From Zoogloea sp041914405 (lineage in GTDB: Bacteria > Pseudomonadota > Gammaproteobacteria > Burkholderiales > Rhodocyclaceae), in contig NZ_JAYSDK010000004.1 of assembly GCF_041914405.1 (NCBI RefSeq), positions 1 to 64,000 on the forward strand: DNA of 64,000 nucleotides, in the 5' to 3' direction. Positions 7,443 through 19,540 of this stretch are shown piece after piece. The position numbers and the translations under genes are program-made. The stretch's first letter is position 1. Each line of letters opens with the position of its first letter. The notes under the pieces were generated by a model. It was not told the DNA's origin. It was given only the letters and a program-made list of their open reading frames with translations, and did not search any database.

Positions 7443-8261
7443 ATGCCCGAACTCGACGCCTCCTCCAGTATGGTCCAGGACATCTGGGTCGACCATCCCC
7501 GCGGCCGCCTGTTCACCCGCGTCTGGACGCCAGCTGACACGGAAACCGGCGCACTGCCGGCCGACCCCATCGTCCTGTTACACGACTCCCTCGGTTGCGT
7601 CGAACTGTGGCGCGACTTCCCGGCTGAACTCTGCGCCGCCACCGGCCGCCGCGTGATCGCCTACGACCGCCTGGGCTTCGGCCGCTCCGACCCGCGGAAC
7701 GACACGCTGAACCTCGACTTCATCGCCGACGAAGCGCGCAGCTACTTCGCCGCCGTGCGCCGCCACTACGGCTTCACGGGCTTCATCATCCTTGGGCACA
7801 GCGTCGGCGGCGGCATGGCCGTCAATTGCGCGGCCCAGTTCCCCGATGACTGCAAGGCCGTCATCACCATCGCCGCCCAGGCCTTCCTGGAAGACCGCAC
7901 GGTCGAAGGCATCCTCACCGCCAAGGAACAGTTCAAGGACGACAAGCAGGTGGATCGCCTGCGTAAATACCACGGGGACAAGGCCCGCTGGGTGCTCGAC
8001 GCCTGGACCGAGACCTGGCTCGCCCCCGCTTTCTCCGACTGGTCCCTGCACCCTGTGCTGCCGAAGGTGAACTGTCCGCTGCTGGCCATCCACGGCCTCC
8101 ACGACGAGTACGGCTCGACCCGCCACCCCGAACTGATCGGCGAACTGAGCAGCGGCCCTGCCCAGGTCGAGATCATCCCGGACACCTTCCACATGCCGCA
8201 CCGGGAAAAGCCGGAGACCATCGTCACCCTGGTGGCGGACTTCATCGCGGCGCTGCCGTAA
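7443..8261 (+). CDS. alpha/beta-fold hydrolase
   Basis: The 272-residue cytoplasmic protein has a recognisable triad: Ser120 in the nucleophile elbow GHSVGG, probable Asp221 (IHGLHDEYG) and a His near 250 (TFHMPHREKP). A further family block is IAYDRLGFGRSD at residues 72-83. The fold covers esterases, enol-lactonases and C-C bond hydrolases, and the substrate cannot be told from sequence. It appears monocistronic, preceded by a 180-bp leader with inverted repeats that suggest its own regulation. Confidence 0.82.
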   Translation: MPELDASSSMVQDIWVDHPRGRLFTRVWTPADTETGALPADPIVLLHDSLGCVELWRDFPAELCAATGRRVIAYDRLGFGRSDPRNDTLNLDFIADEARSYFAAVRRHYGFTGFIILGHSVGGGMAVNCAAQFPDDCKAVITIAAQAFLEDRTVEGILTAKEQFKDDKQVDRLRKYHGDKARWVLDAWTETWLAPAFSDWSLHPVLPKVNCPLLAIHGLHDEYGSTRHPELIGELSSGPAQVEIIPDTFHMPHREKPETIVTLVADFIAALP

Positions 8262-8391
8262 GCCCGGCGGAGCGGCGTGGTCGACGTCTGAACTCAATGC
8301 GCTTTTGCCGGGGTCGCAAGTGGACTAATCCGTGGGCGATGCGAGGGCAGCCTCATAAACTGCCCCCTTCGAACCCACGGAATCCCCTCCT

Positions 8392-8868
8392 GTGTCGCGT
8401 GCCACCCTCACCCTGCTGCTCAGCCTCATCAGCCTGAGCGCCGCCTCCCAGATGTCGCCTCCGCCGCTGCCGCCACCATCCCGCACGATCTTCAAGTGCG
8501 ACGAGGGCAGCAAGACGGTCTATTCCGACTCACCCTGCCTCGGCGCCCAGCGCATCGACGTGGAGCCGACCCGAGGCGTGAGCAAGCTGTCCGGCAAGGA
8601 ACGAATCGGACACGACGTCCAGCGCGAACAGTTCAAGGAGCAACTGTCCGACGCCCTCAAGCCGCTCAGCGGCATGGATCGCAGGCAATACGCTACCTTC
8701 GAACGCCGCTCCAAGCTCAACCCTGACGCCCAGCAGGAATGCCGGCGTCTCGACACCCACATACCACCTCTCGAACGCCAGGAACTGCAAGTCAGCGGAG
8801 CCGAACTTGCCGCCGTTCAGCAACGTCTCTTCGCACTGCGCAAGCGTTACCGGGAGCTGGGCTGCTAG
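8392..8868 (+). CDS. DUF4124-type secreted protein
   Basis: A 158-residue protein with a short signal-like N-terminus (residues ~1-20) and a GTG start. After a proline-rich linker, IFKCDEGSKTVYSDSPC (residues ~31-47) is the DUF4124 pattern, a small domain with two Cys common in beta- and gammaproteobacterial envelope proteins. The C-terminal half is charged and probably helical. The function of the family is unknown. Confidence 0.7.
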   Translation: MSRATLTLLLSLISLSAASQMSPPPLPPPSRTIFKCDEGSKTVYSDSPCLGAQRIDVEPTRGVSKLSGKERIGHDVQREQFKEQLSDALKPLSGMDRRQYATFERRSKLNPDAQQECRRLDTHIPPLERQELQVSGAELAAVQQRLFALRKRYRELGC

Positions 8869-8996
8869 GCGGCAATGGGGGATCCCGCGCGGCAGCGGAC
8901 GAATGAATCGCCACCAACCGGAGATTGCGGCCTCATCGTTAGCCGCGTCAGGGCCTGTGCAAGAATAACGTCCCGCCGTCGACACCCGCCTCGCCC

Positions 8997-9527
8997 ATGC
9001 CCGCCGATCGCCCTGGACTTGTCCAGCTCCATTCCGACATCGACTTCCGCGTCGCCGACATCCGTGCCGTTCACCCGGACTGGCTATGTGCCAAAGGTTG
9101 CGCGACCTGCTGCCGACGCCTCGCCGACGTGCCGCAACTCACCGCTGCCGAATGGACCCTGCTGCAGGAAGGCCTCGCCGCGCTGTCGCCCCAGCGCCTG
9201 CAAGACATCACCGCTGCGATGGCCACCCTCGGCACCTCTCCGGCGCGCCCCGTCACCTGCCCGCTTCTCGACCCCGCGACCGACGCCTGCCTCGTCTACG
9301 TCCATCGCCCGGTAGCCTGCCGCAGCTACGGCTTCTACGCGCAGCGGGACAAGGGCCTGTACTGCCATGACATCGAAGCCCACGTGGCCGAAGGCCGGCT
9401 CGACGATGTGGTGTGGGGCAACCACGATGCCATCGACCAGCGCCTCGCCAAGCTCGGTGAAAGTCGAGCGCTGACTGCATGGTTCACCGAGTGGCAGCAG
9501 ACAACGGATAACGCAGCCCCCTGCTAA
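8997..9527 (+). CDS. YkgJ-family cysteine-cluster protein
   Basis: The 176-residue protein has a dense cysteine cluster C31-x3-C35-x2-C38-C39, followed by Cys residues in PVTCPLL, DACLVY, PVACRSYGFY and GLYC. This is the YkgJ/Fe-S-oxidoreductase-like zinc or iron-binding family (PF03692). The chemistry of the family is not settled. It overlaps no other gene and seems to be transcribed alone. Confidence 0.82.
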   Translation: MPADRPGLVQLHSDIDFRVADIRAVHPDWLCAKGCATCCRRLADVPQLTAAEWTLLQEGLAALSPQRLQDITAAMATLGTSPARPVTCPLLDPATDACLVYVHRPVACRSYGFYAQRDKGLYCHDIEAHVAEGRLDDVVWGNHDAIDQRLAKLGESRALTAWFTEWQQTTDNAAPC

Positions 9528-9614
9528 CCCCTGCACATTTGCTTACCGACACTTACTTCCTCTAACGGAACCCCTCACTAGAATCGAAAAACAACGTATC
9601 TGAAAGGGGACATC

Positions 9615-10847
9615 ATGTCGCAGCATCCACACGCCTTTACCGGGCGCAAGGCTGTCAAATGGTTCGGACTGGGGCTCATCGCCTCGGGGCTTGCCGCATG
9701 TGGCGGTGGAGGTGGCGGTTCGAGCACGGACACCGGCACGCTGCGACTGGCGATGACCGACGCACCGTCCTGCGGCTACCAGCACGTCTATGTGACCGTC
9801 ACCAAGATTCGCGTCCACCAGAGCGCCGCCGCTGGCGCCGATGACGCGGGCTGGAGCGAGCTCAACATTCCGCCCCAGCGCATCGACCTGCTCGGGCTGA
9901 CCAATGGGGTGCTGCAGGAACTGGGTTCCCTGCCCCTGCCCGCCGGAACCTACCAGCAGGTGCGCCTGCTGCTAGCCGACAACCCGGCCAACCCGACGCC
10001 CGCCAATCCACTGGCCAACGCCATTGTTCCGGCTGGATCGAACAACGAGATCGCGCTGACTACACCCAGCGGCCAGCAGAGTGGCTTCAAGCTGCAGGCC
10101 AAGTTCGACGTGACTGGCAACCAACTCGCCGACATGGTGCTCGACTTCGACGCCTGCAAATCGGTCGTGAAAGCCGGCAATTCCGGCCAGTACAACCTGA
10201 AGCCAGTGGTGGCAGTCATAAAGCGCCTGACGACAGCCATCGTCGGCTATGTGAATCCGGACCTCGCACCGGGCATGGTGGTCTCCACCCGCGACCCGGA
10301 CAACAACCTGCGGGCCACCGTACCGGATGCGACGACCGGCAAATTCACGCTGGCCTACCTGCCCGAAGGCGGCAACTACACCGTCGTACTGAGCGGCCAG
10401 AACCTGACCACCGCGGCGGTCACCGGCGTACCCGTGTCCCTCGCCACCGGCACCACGCCGGTCAATCCGCTCACAGCGCCGATCAATCCACCCGCGTCGA
10501 ATAGCGCCGGCCTGGCCGGCATGGTCACCAACGCCAGCGCCGTCGCGCTCACCGACGCACAGGTATCAGTGCGGCAGGCACTCACCTCCGGCCAGATCCT
10601 CGATGTGGCGTGGACCGCGGTCGATCCGCTGTCCGCCGGCTACAACCTGACCCTGCCGCTGGCAGCTCCGCTGAAAGCCACCTATGCAGGCGGCAACGCG
10701 CTGAGCTTCACGACGGATGCGGTGGCGCCCGGCGCCTACAACGTGACCGCAACGGCCAACGGCTACACCGGTCAGAGCACCGCACCGGGGGTCATCCTTG
10801 GCGCACCAGGCAGCACCACGGTCAAGAACCTGATACTGGTGCCCTGA
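9615..10847 (+). CDS. DUF4382-domain lipoprotein with carboxypeptidase-regulatory-like repeats
   Basis: A 410-residue lipoprotein: the lipobox ends in Cys29 (GLAAC), followed by a glycine-serine linker. Residues ~38-210 match the DUF4382 pattern (TLRLAMTDAPSCGYQHVYVT, then VTKIRVH). The C-terminal half holds two segments with the feel of beta-sandwich repeats (ATTGKFTLAYLPEGGNYTVV; APGAYNVTATANGYTGQS). It is likely an outer-membrane-anchored surface or periplasmic protein; its function is unknown. Confidence 0.8.
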   Translation: MSQHPHAFTGRKAVKWFGLGLIASGLAACGGGGGGSSTDTGTLRLAMTDAPSCGYQHVYVTVTKIRVHQSAAAGADDAGWSELNIPPQRIDLLGLTNGVLQELGSLPLPAGTYQQVRLLLADNPANPTPANPLANAIVPAGSNNEIALTTPSGQQSGFKLQAKFDVTGNQLADMVLDFDACKSVVKAGNSGQYNLKPVVAVIKRLTTAIVGYVNPDLAPGMVVSTRDPDNNLRATVPDATTGKFTLAYLPEGGNYTVVLSGQNLTTAAVTGVPVSLATGTTPVNPLTAPINPPASNSAGLAGMVTNASAVALTDAQVSVRQALTSGQILDVAWTAVDPLSAGYNLTLPLAAPLKATYAGGNALSFTTDAVAPGAYNVTATANGYTGQSTAPGVILGAPGSTTVKNLILVP

Positions 10848-10850
10848 CCA

Positions 10851-10887
10851 CGCCGGGGTGGGCGCCACTACGGCCCGCCCCGCGTTT

Positions 10888-10888
<1 letters not shown>
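10851..10888. terminator. bidirectional terminator
   Basis: CGCCGGGGTGGGC and GCCCGCCCCGCG form a GC-rich stem with minor mismatches, followed by TTTT. It separates the convergent DUF4382 lipoprotein and hybrid kinase genes. Confidence 0.65.
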
Positions 10889-14676
<3,788 letters not shown>

Positions 14677-14729
14677 GGTGCTCCGGAAAGGAAAGGCGCG
14701 ACGAGCCGACGATCACGCCGTCCATGATC

Positions 14730-15794
14730 TCAGCATGGCGCTCCGCCGTCACGCGGCTCGAACAGGTGGTCGGCATCGTGGCCCGGTGCAACGATGCCGA
14801 TCCGGTCCACCACGCGCGCGCGGCCCATGGCCTTGGCCGCATACAGCGCCTCGTCGGCAAGGGCCAGCAAGGCCTCCGGACCCGCCAGGCAACGCGGCGC
14901 CTGGTCGCAGTCATGGCAGGCCCCGCGGGGCGGCTCGACGCCTTCACAGGGCAGCGCCAGCGTGGCGACCCCGACACTGATGCTGACATGCGCCGCGGCC
15001 GATGACGCGGCATGGGGAACCCCCAGCGCCGCAACGCCCTGGCACAGGCTCTCGCCGAGGTGGAAGGCATCGAAGGCGGCGGTAGCCGGCAGCAATAACG
15101 CGAACTCCTCGCCGCCGTAGCGCGCCACCAGGTCGCCGGCCCGCCGGGCGGTCTGCACCAGCACGCGGGCCACCGTGCGCAGGCAGGCATCGCCGGCCGG
15201 ATGGCCGTAGGTGTCGTTGAAGCGCTTGAAGTAATCCACGTCCACCATCAGCAGCGACAAGGGTGCGCGGCTGCGCATGGCGCGCCGCCATTCCAGCTGC
15301 AGGCCTTCGTCGAAGGCGCGCCGGTTGGCGATGCCGGTCAGCGCATCGGTGGCGGTCAGGCGGCGCAGTTCGTCGCTCTGGCGCTTGAGGGCCAGGTGGG
15401 TGCGAACCCGCGCCTGGACAACCGGCGGGTTGAGCGGCTTGGGAATGAAATCCACTGCGCCGATCGTCAGGGCATGGGTTTCCGAGGCGGTGTCGGTGTG
15501 GGCCGTGACGAAGATCACCGGCACATGGGCCAGCGCCGGGTCGGCCTTGAGCTGGCGGCAGGTCTCGTAGCCGCCCAGGCCGGGCATCTCGGCATCGAGC
15601 AGCACCAGGTCCGGCGGGTTCTGGCGGATCTGCAGCAGCGCATCCTCGCCGCTGGTGGCGAAGTGGATGCGCGCCATGCCTACCAGCAGGCGGCTCAGCA
15701 GGCGCACCATGCTGGGGTCGTCATCAACCACCAGCAGGCGTTGCAGGGGCTCGGCGGGGTCCGGATTCTGGGCATCCACGACAGGAGGTCTCAT
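14730..15794 (-). CDS. response regulator diguanylate cyclase (REC-GGDEF)
   Basis: The 354-residue protein has a receiver domain with phospho-acceptor Asp67 (LVLLDAEMPG) and Lys at ~119, then a GGDEF domain with active-site GGEEF at 227-231. An RxxD inhibitory site (RAGD, 218-221) lies five residues before it, so product inhibition by c-di-GMP is expected. Inside the GGDEF domain is an unusual cysteine-containing loop (C283-x9-C293-x2-C296-x5-C302). It is upstream of and probably co-transcribed with the large hybrid kinase, which would control its activity by phosphorylation. Confidence 0.93.
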   Translation of the reverse strand: MRPPVVDAQNPDPAEPLQRLLVVDDDPSMVRLLSRLLVGMARIHFATSGEDALLQIRQNPPDLVLLDAEMPGLGGYETCRQLKADPALAHVPVIFVTAHTDTASETHALTIGAVDFIPKPLNPPVVQARVRTHLALKRQSDELRRLTATDALTGIANRRAFDEGLQLEWRRAMRSRAPLSLLMVDVDYFKRFNDTYGHPAGDACLRTVARVLVQTARRAGDLVARYGGEEFALLLPATAAFDAFHLGESLCQGVAALGVPHAASSAAAHVSISVGVATLALPCEGVEPPRGACHDCDQAPRCLAGPEALLALADEALYAAKAMGRARVVDRIGIVAPGHDADHLFEPRDGGAPC

Positions 15795-15947
15795 CTGGCT
15801 CGGTGTCTGTCATATCGTAGCGGAAGCCGCCGCTCCCGGCATGACCATGGCGATTCCGGATGCCGTGAGGACAAATTCATTCGCCCAGTCTGACTGCATC
15901 GGCCACCGCCACCGATGCACTGCCTCAGTACTCGACCACCACCGCGA

Positions 15948-16865
15948 TCAGGCAGGCTCGGCCCGCTCGGCGTCCGGCATCACGGTGACGCGCACTTCCG
16001 GCGCCTGGGCCAGGCCACCGAGGATCACCCCACGCAATGGCGACACATCCTGGAAATCACGCCCCCAGCCGAGGGTCACGTGGCGCAGGTCGGGCTGGAT
16101 GCCGTTGGTCGGGTCATACTCGACCCAGCCGTTCGTCGGGCACCACACCGCCACCCAGGCGTGGGAGGCATCGGCACCGACCAGCCGCGGCTTGCCCGGC
16201 GGCGGGTCGGTGAGCAGGTAGCCGGACATGTAGCGGGCCGGCAGGCCAACCGAGCGCAGCGCGGCGATCATCAGATGGGCGAAGTCCTGGCACACGCCGC
16301 GCTTGCGCTGGAGCACCTCGTGGACCGGGGTGTTCACCTCGGTGGCCTTGGCGTCGAAGGTGAAGGTCTTGAAGATCACCTCCATCAGCGCCTGAGCGCC
16401 GGCCAGCAGCGGCTCGCCGGGCCGGAAGGCTTCGCGGGCGAAGGCCGCCAGCGCAGCGCTGCAGGGCACCCGCGGCGAGGCGTACAGGTAGCGCAGCGCA
16501 TCGAGGGAATCCGCGCAGCGCGGCTCCGGGTGATAGCGCAGGCTGTCGCGCACGCTTTCCCACGGCGGCGATTCATCGGAGTCGGGCAGCACCCGGCTGC
16601 TCACCGTGACGTGGCTTTCGGCGCGCACCAGCAGGCCGTCGTGGGGCGTGTCGAGGGACAGCCAGGCCACCGGGTTGCCGAAGGCGTCCTCGCCCTCGCT
16701 GAGGTGGGCCAGATCCGGCTCGATGACGATGCGTCCGGACTCCCGGCTCTGCCACGGCAGTTCGCGGGGAATCAGGTGCAGCAGGTGCTGGGCCAGGGAC
16801 ACCGGCACGCCGCAGGGGGCGTATTCGGTTTCGTGGAGGATGGTGTAGGCGGCGGACCGGGTCAT
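15948..16865 (-). CDS. transglutaminase-like cysteine peptidase of the ATP-grasp/alpha-E cluster
   Basis: A 305-residue cytoplasmic protein with N-terminal beta-rich region and a transglutaminase-like core. The catalytic triad is visible: Cys192 (RGVCQDFAHLM), His235 (ASHAWVAVW) and Asp251 (YDPTNG). The start at 16865 is chosen because it follows the stop of the upstream gene by 7 bp. It is the third gene of an operon with a circularly permuted ATP-grasp/alpha-E protein and a transglutaminase-DUF2126 protein. Comparative genomics has proposed that such sets make and cleave peptide or amide bonds, but no substrate is known. Confidence 0.88.
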   Translation of the reverse strand: MTRSAAYTILHETEYAPCGVPVSLAQHLLHLIPRELPWQSRESGRIVIEPDLAHLSEGEDAFGNPVAWLSLDTPHDGLLVRAESHVTVSSRVLPDSDESPPWESVRDSLRYHPEPRCADSLDALRYLYASPRVPCSAALAAFAREAFRPGEPLLAGAQALMEVIFKTFTFDAKATEVNTPVHEVLQRKRGVCQDFAHLMIAALRSVGLPARYMSGYLLTDPPPGKPRLVGADASHAWVAVWCPTNGWVEYDPTNGIQPDLRHVTLGWGRDFQDVSPLRGVILGGLAQAPEVRVTVMPDAERAEPA

Positions 16866-16872
16866 GGAGCCT

Positions 16873-19401
16873 TCAGGCGGCAAAGGTGGCCTGGCCAGTC
16901 TGGCCAACGTGGCTGAAGAAGCGCATCGCCAGGCGATCCGACAGCGTACGGCCGGCAGCGCCCAGGCGATCGAAGAGTGCCGCGAGCTGCTGGCTCGCAT
17001 CCACCCGCTCGAGGGCCGGGCAGACCGCCTCGAGGCGTCCCCACGGGAAGCTGCGGATCGCGGCGAAGCTCGCTTCCAGCTCGGCCACGCCGAGATCCAC
17101 TTTCTCGTCGGCCTCGAAGCGGGCCAGGTAATTGCTGACCATCCGCACCTGGAAGGCCAGCGCATGGGGGTTGGCGTCGTCGGTGGTCAGCATGTGCAGC
17201 GCCGGCAGTAACTCGGGCTGGGCGCGGTAGCGGGTACGGTAGGTGATGATCGAGTCGCACAACTCGAGCAGCGCCTCCACCGCCAGCTCACGCTGCAACG
17301 CGCCGTTGATGTCGCCGTAGCTGCGCAGGAAGCGCGCCAGCGTGCGCGCCAGGTTGTCCAGGCGCTCGACGCGGCGGCCGACGATGTGCAGGCGCCAGCC
17401 GGTGTCGCGGGTCATGTTGTCCATCGCGAATCCGGACAGGGACACAAAGGTGGTCAGCGCACCGTCGAGGAATTCGAGCAGCGCCGATACGTCGGTGACG
17501 GTCGCGCGGGCCTCCTCCAGCTCGGCGGACAGGCGCTTGAGGGCGTGCCAGTGGTCGAGGGACAGGTGCTCGCGGGCCTGAGTGGCGCACCAGGTCAGGC
17601 GCTGCAGGTTGGCCGCCAGGCCGCTGTCGGACCGACGGTCGAGCACCGCGCGGAACAGGTCCAGCTCGGCCTTGGCGATCGGCAGGTTCCCCACCCGGGA
17701 CTCCACCAAGCCCGCGCCCGCCGCCAGTTCGAGCATGATCGTCAGGGCACCGGCACGCTCCGAGCGCCGCCCCTCCGACAGCCGCGACAAGGCCAGCCGG
17801 GCCAGCCGGGCAACGGAGTCGCAGCGCTCGCCGTAGCGCCCGAACCAGAACAGGTTCTCGGCCAGGCGCGACGACAGGGTGCCGGTTTCCTCGATCAGGT
17901 CACTGACGCGGATGTTGTTGTTGAGCAGGCTGAAGCTGGCCACCGGGCCGTCGGACAGCACCCAGGTGTCCTTGCTGCTGCCGCCCTTCTGCATGGTCAG
18001 GATGCGCGTGTTGTCCACCCCGGCGACCCGTGCCAGCCCGCCGGGCAGCACGTTGTAGCCTTCCGGCGTGATCGCCGCGTAGACCCGCAGGCCCATCGAG
18101 CGGGTCAGCAGCTTGCGGCGCTGGCCGCCGCCCCAGGCCGGCGCGCGGGACAGCTTGACCAGCTCCTGGGCGACGAAGGCCGACGGCTCGGCCTCGATGC
18201 GCCGGGCCACCTCGTCGAACTGGTCCTCGCCGAGCTGGTCGCCGAAAATCACCTCGCTGGAACCACCCGGGAAGGTGGGCTTGATGACCAGGCTGCGCAG
18301 GTTCTCCAGCACCTCCTTGCGGGCCGGCTCCTCGCCGCACCACCAGGTGGCCACCGACGGCATCGCCAGCTCCTCGCCGAGCAGGTGGCGGCAGATGCCG
18401 GGCAGGAAACCCGGCAGCGCGGCCGATTCGAGCAAGCCACTGCCCAATGCATTGGCCACCAGCACCTTGCCGGCACGCACCGCGCCGAGCAGGCCCGGCA
18501 CACCGAGGGCGGAGTCAGCGCGCAGCTCGACCGGGTCGCAGAAGTCGTCATCAAGGCGGCGCAGGATCGCGTGCACGCGCTTGAGGCCGGACACCGTCTT
18601 GAGGAAGACCGTGTCGTTGCGCACCGTCAGGTCCTGCCCCTCGACCAGCGGGAAGCCCATGTTGCGGGCCAGATAGACGTGCTCGAAATAGGTTTCGTTG
18701 AAAGGGCCGGGCGTCAGCAGCACCGTCAGCGGCGGCTCGCCGTCGGTCGGCGCCTGGCTGGCCAGGCTGCGCTGCAGGCCGCGGAAGAAGCCCGACAGGC
18801 TGCGTACCTGCAGGTCGCGGAACAGGTCGGGGAAGGCCCGCGACACCAGCTGGCGGTTCTCCAGCGCGTAACCGGCGCCCGACGGGCTCTGGGTACGGTC
18901 GGCGATGACCCACCAGCGGCCGTCCGGCGAGCGGGCCAGGTCGGCGGCGTACAGGTGCAGGTAGGCGCCGCCAGGCGGCTTGAGGCCGGAGCACGGCCAC
19001 AGGAAGCCCTTGTGGCCATACACCAGTTCAGGCGGCAGCAGGCCTTCGGAGAGGGTCGTCTGGGCACCGTAGAGATCACTGAGCAGCGCATTGAGCAGGC
19101 GCGCCCGCTGCGTGATCGCCGCCGAGATGCCGCGCCATTCGTCGGCGGGCAAGATCAGTGGCAGCAGGTCCACCGACCACGGGCGGTCGGCACCACGGGG
19201 GTCCGCATACACGTTGTAGGTGACACCGTTCTGCTGGATGCCACGGGAAAGCTGGGCGGCACGCACCTTCAGGGTATCGGCGCTGGATTCGTCGATGTGA
19301 TCGAGGAATTCCTGCCAGTGCGGGCGCACCCCTTCCTCACCGAACAGCTCGTCGTAGCTGTCGGGTCGATAGGGGTAATGGGCAAGGATGGAGCTGGGCA
19401 T
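16873..19401 (-). CDS. circularly permuted ATP-grasp protein fused to alpha-E domain
   Basis: The 842-residue protein joins two domains that are often separate genes. The N-terminal ~480 residues are a circularly permuted ATP-grasp type 2 ligase (RGIQQNGVTYNVYAD, then NRQLVSRAFPDLFRD, TVLLTPGPFNETYFEH, and the basic loop VIKPTFPGGSSEVIFG). The C-terminal ~320 residues are the helical alpha-E (DUF403) domain (LAENLFWFGRYGERCDSVARL). ATP-grasp enzymes typically couple a carboxylate to an amine via acyl phosphate. It is the middle gene of the operon, which points to an amide- or peptide-forming pathway of unknown product. Confidence 0.9.
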   Translation of the reverse strand: MPSSILAHYPYRPDSYDELFGEEGVRPHWQEFLDHIDESSADTLKVRAAQLSRGIQQNGVTYNVYADPRGADRPWSVDLLPLILPADEWRGISAAITQRARLLNALLSDLYGAQTTLSEGLLPPELVYGHKGFLWPCSGLKPPGGAYLHLYAADLARSPDGRWWVIADRTQSPSGAGYALENRQLVSRAFPDLFRDLQVRSLSGFFRGLQRSLASQAPTDGEPPLTVLLTPGPFNETYFEHVYLARNMGFPLVEGQDLTVRNDTVFLKTVSGLKRVHAILRRLDDDFCDPVELRADSALGVPGLLGAVRAGKVLVANALGSGLLESAALPGFLPGICRHLLGEELAMPSVATWWCGEEPARKEVLENLRSLVIKPTFPGGSSEVIFGDQLGEDQFDEVARRIEAEPSAFVAQELVKLSRAPAWGGGQRRKLLTRSMGLRVYAAITPEGYNVLPGGLARVAGVDNTRILTMQKGGSSKDTWVLSDGPVASFSLLNNNIRVSDLIEETGTLSSRLAENLFWFGRYGERCDSVARLARLALSRLSEGRRSERAGALTIMLELAAGAGLVESRVGNLPIAKAELDLFRAVLDRRSDSGLAANLQRLTWCATQAREHLSLDHWHALKRLSAELEEARATVTDVSALLEFLDGALTTFVSLSGFAMDNMTRDTGWRLHIVGRRVERLDNLARTLARFLRSYGDINGALQRELAVEALLELCDSIITYRTRYRAQPELLPALHMLTTDDANPHALAFQVRMVSNYLARFEADEKVDLGVAELEASFAAIRSFPWGRLEAVCPALERVDASQQLAALFDRLGAAGRTLSDRLAMRFFSHVGQTGQATFAA

Positions 19402-19511
19402 CTTGCGAAACTAGCACACACCGCACGCACGACCGTGCCGCAGACGGCACGGAAGTTGTTGATTTTGGTTAAGCGCAGGGGCTTCCCGGGAGGGAGGAGC
19501 CCCCAGCCAAG

Positions 19512-19533
19512 GCCGGCCCCCGGGGAGGCCGGC
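19512..19533. terminator. GC hairpin within the ATP-grasp operon
   Basis: GCCGGCC (19512-19518) pairs with GGCCGGC (19527-19533), just after the DUF2126 stop codon. A second hairpin, CCGTGCCG-CAGA-CGGCACGG (19433-19452), lies just before the next gene. Neither has a U-run in the direction of transcription. They could attenuate or stabilise the mRNA in this 139-bp gap. Confidence 0.35.
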
Positions 19534-19540
19534 ATTGCCG

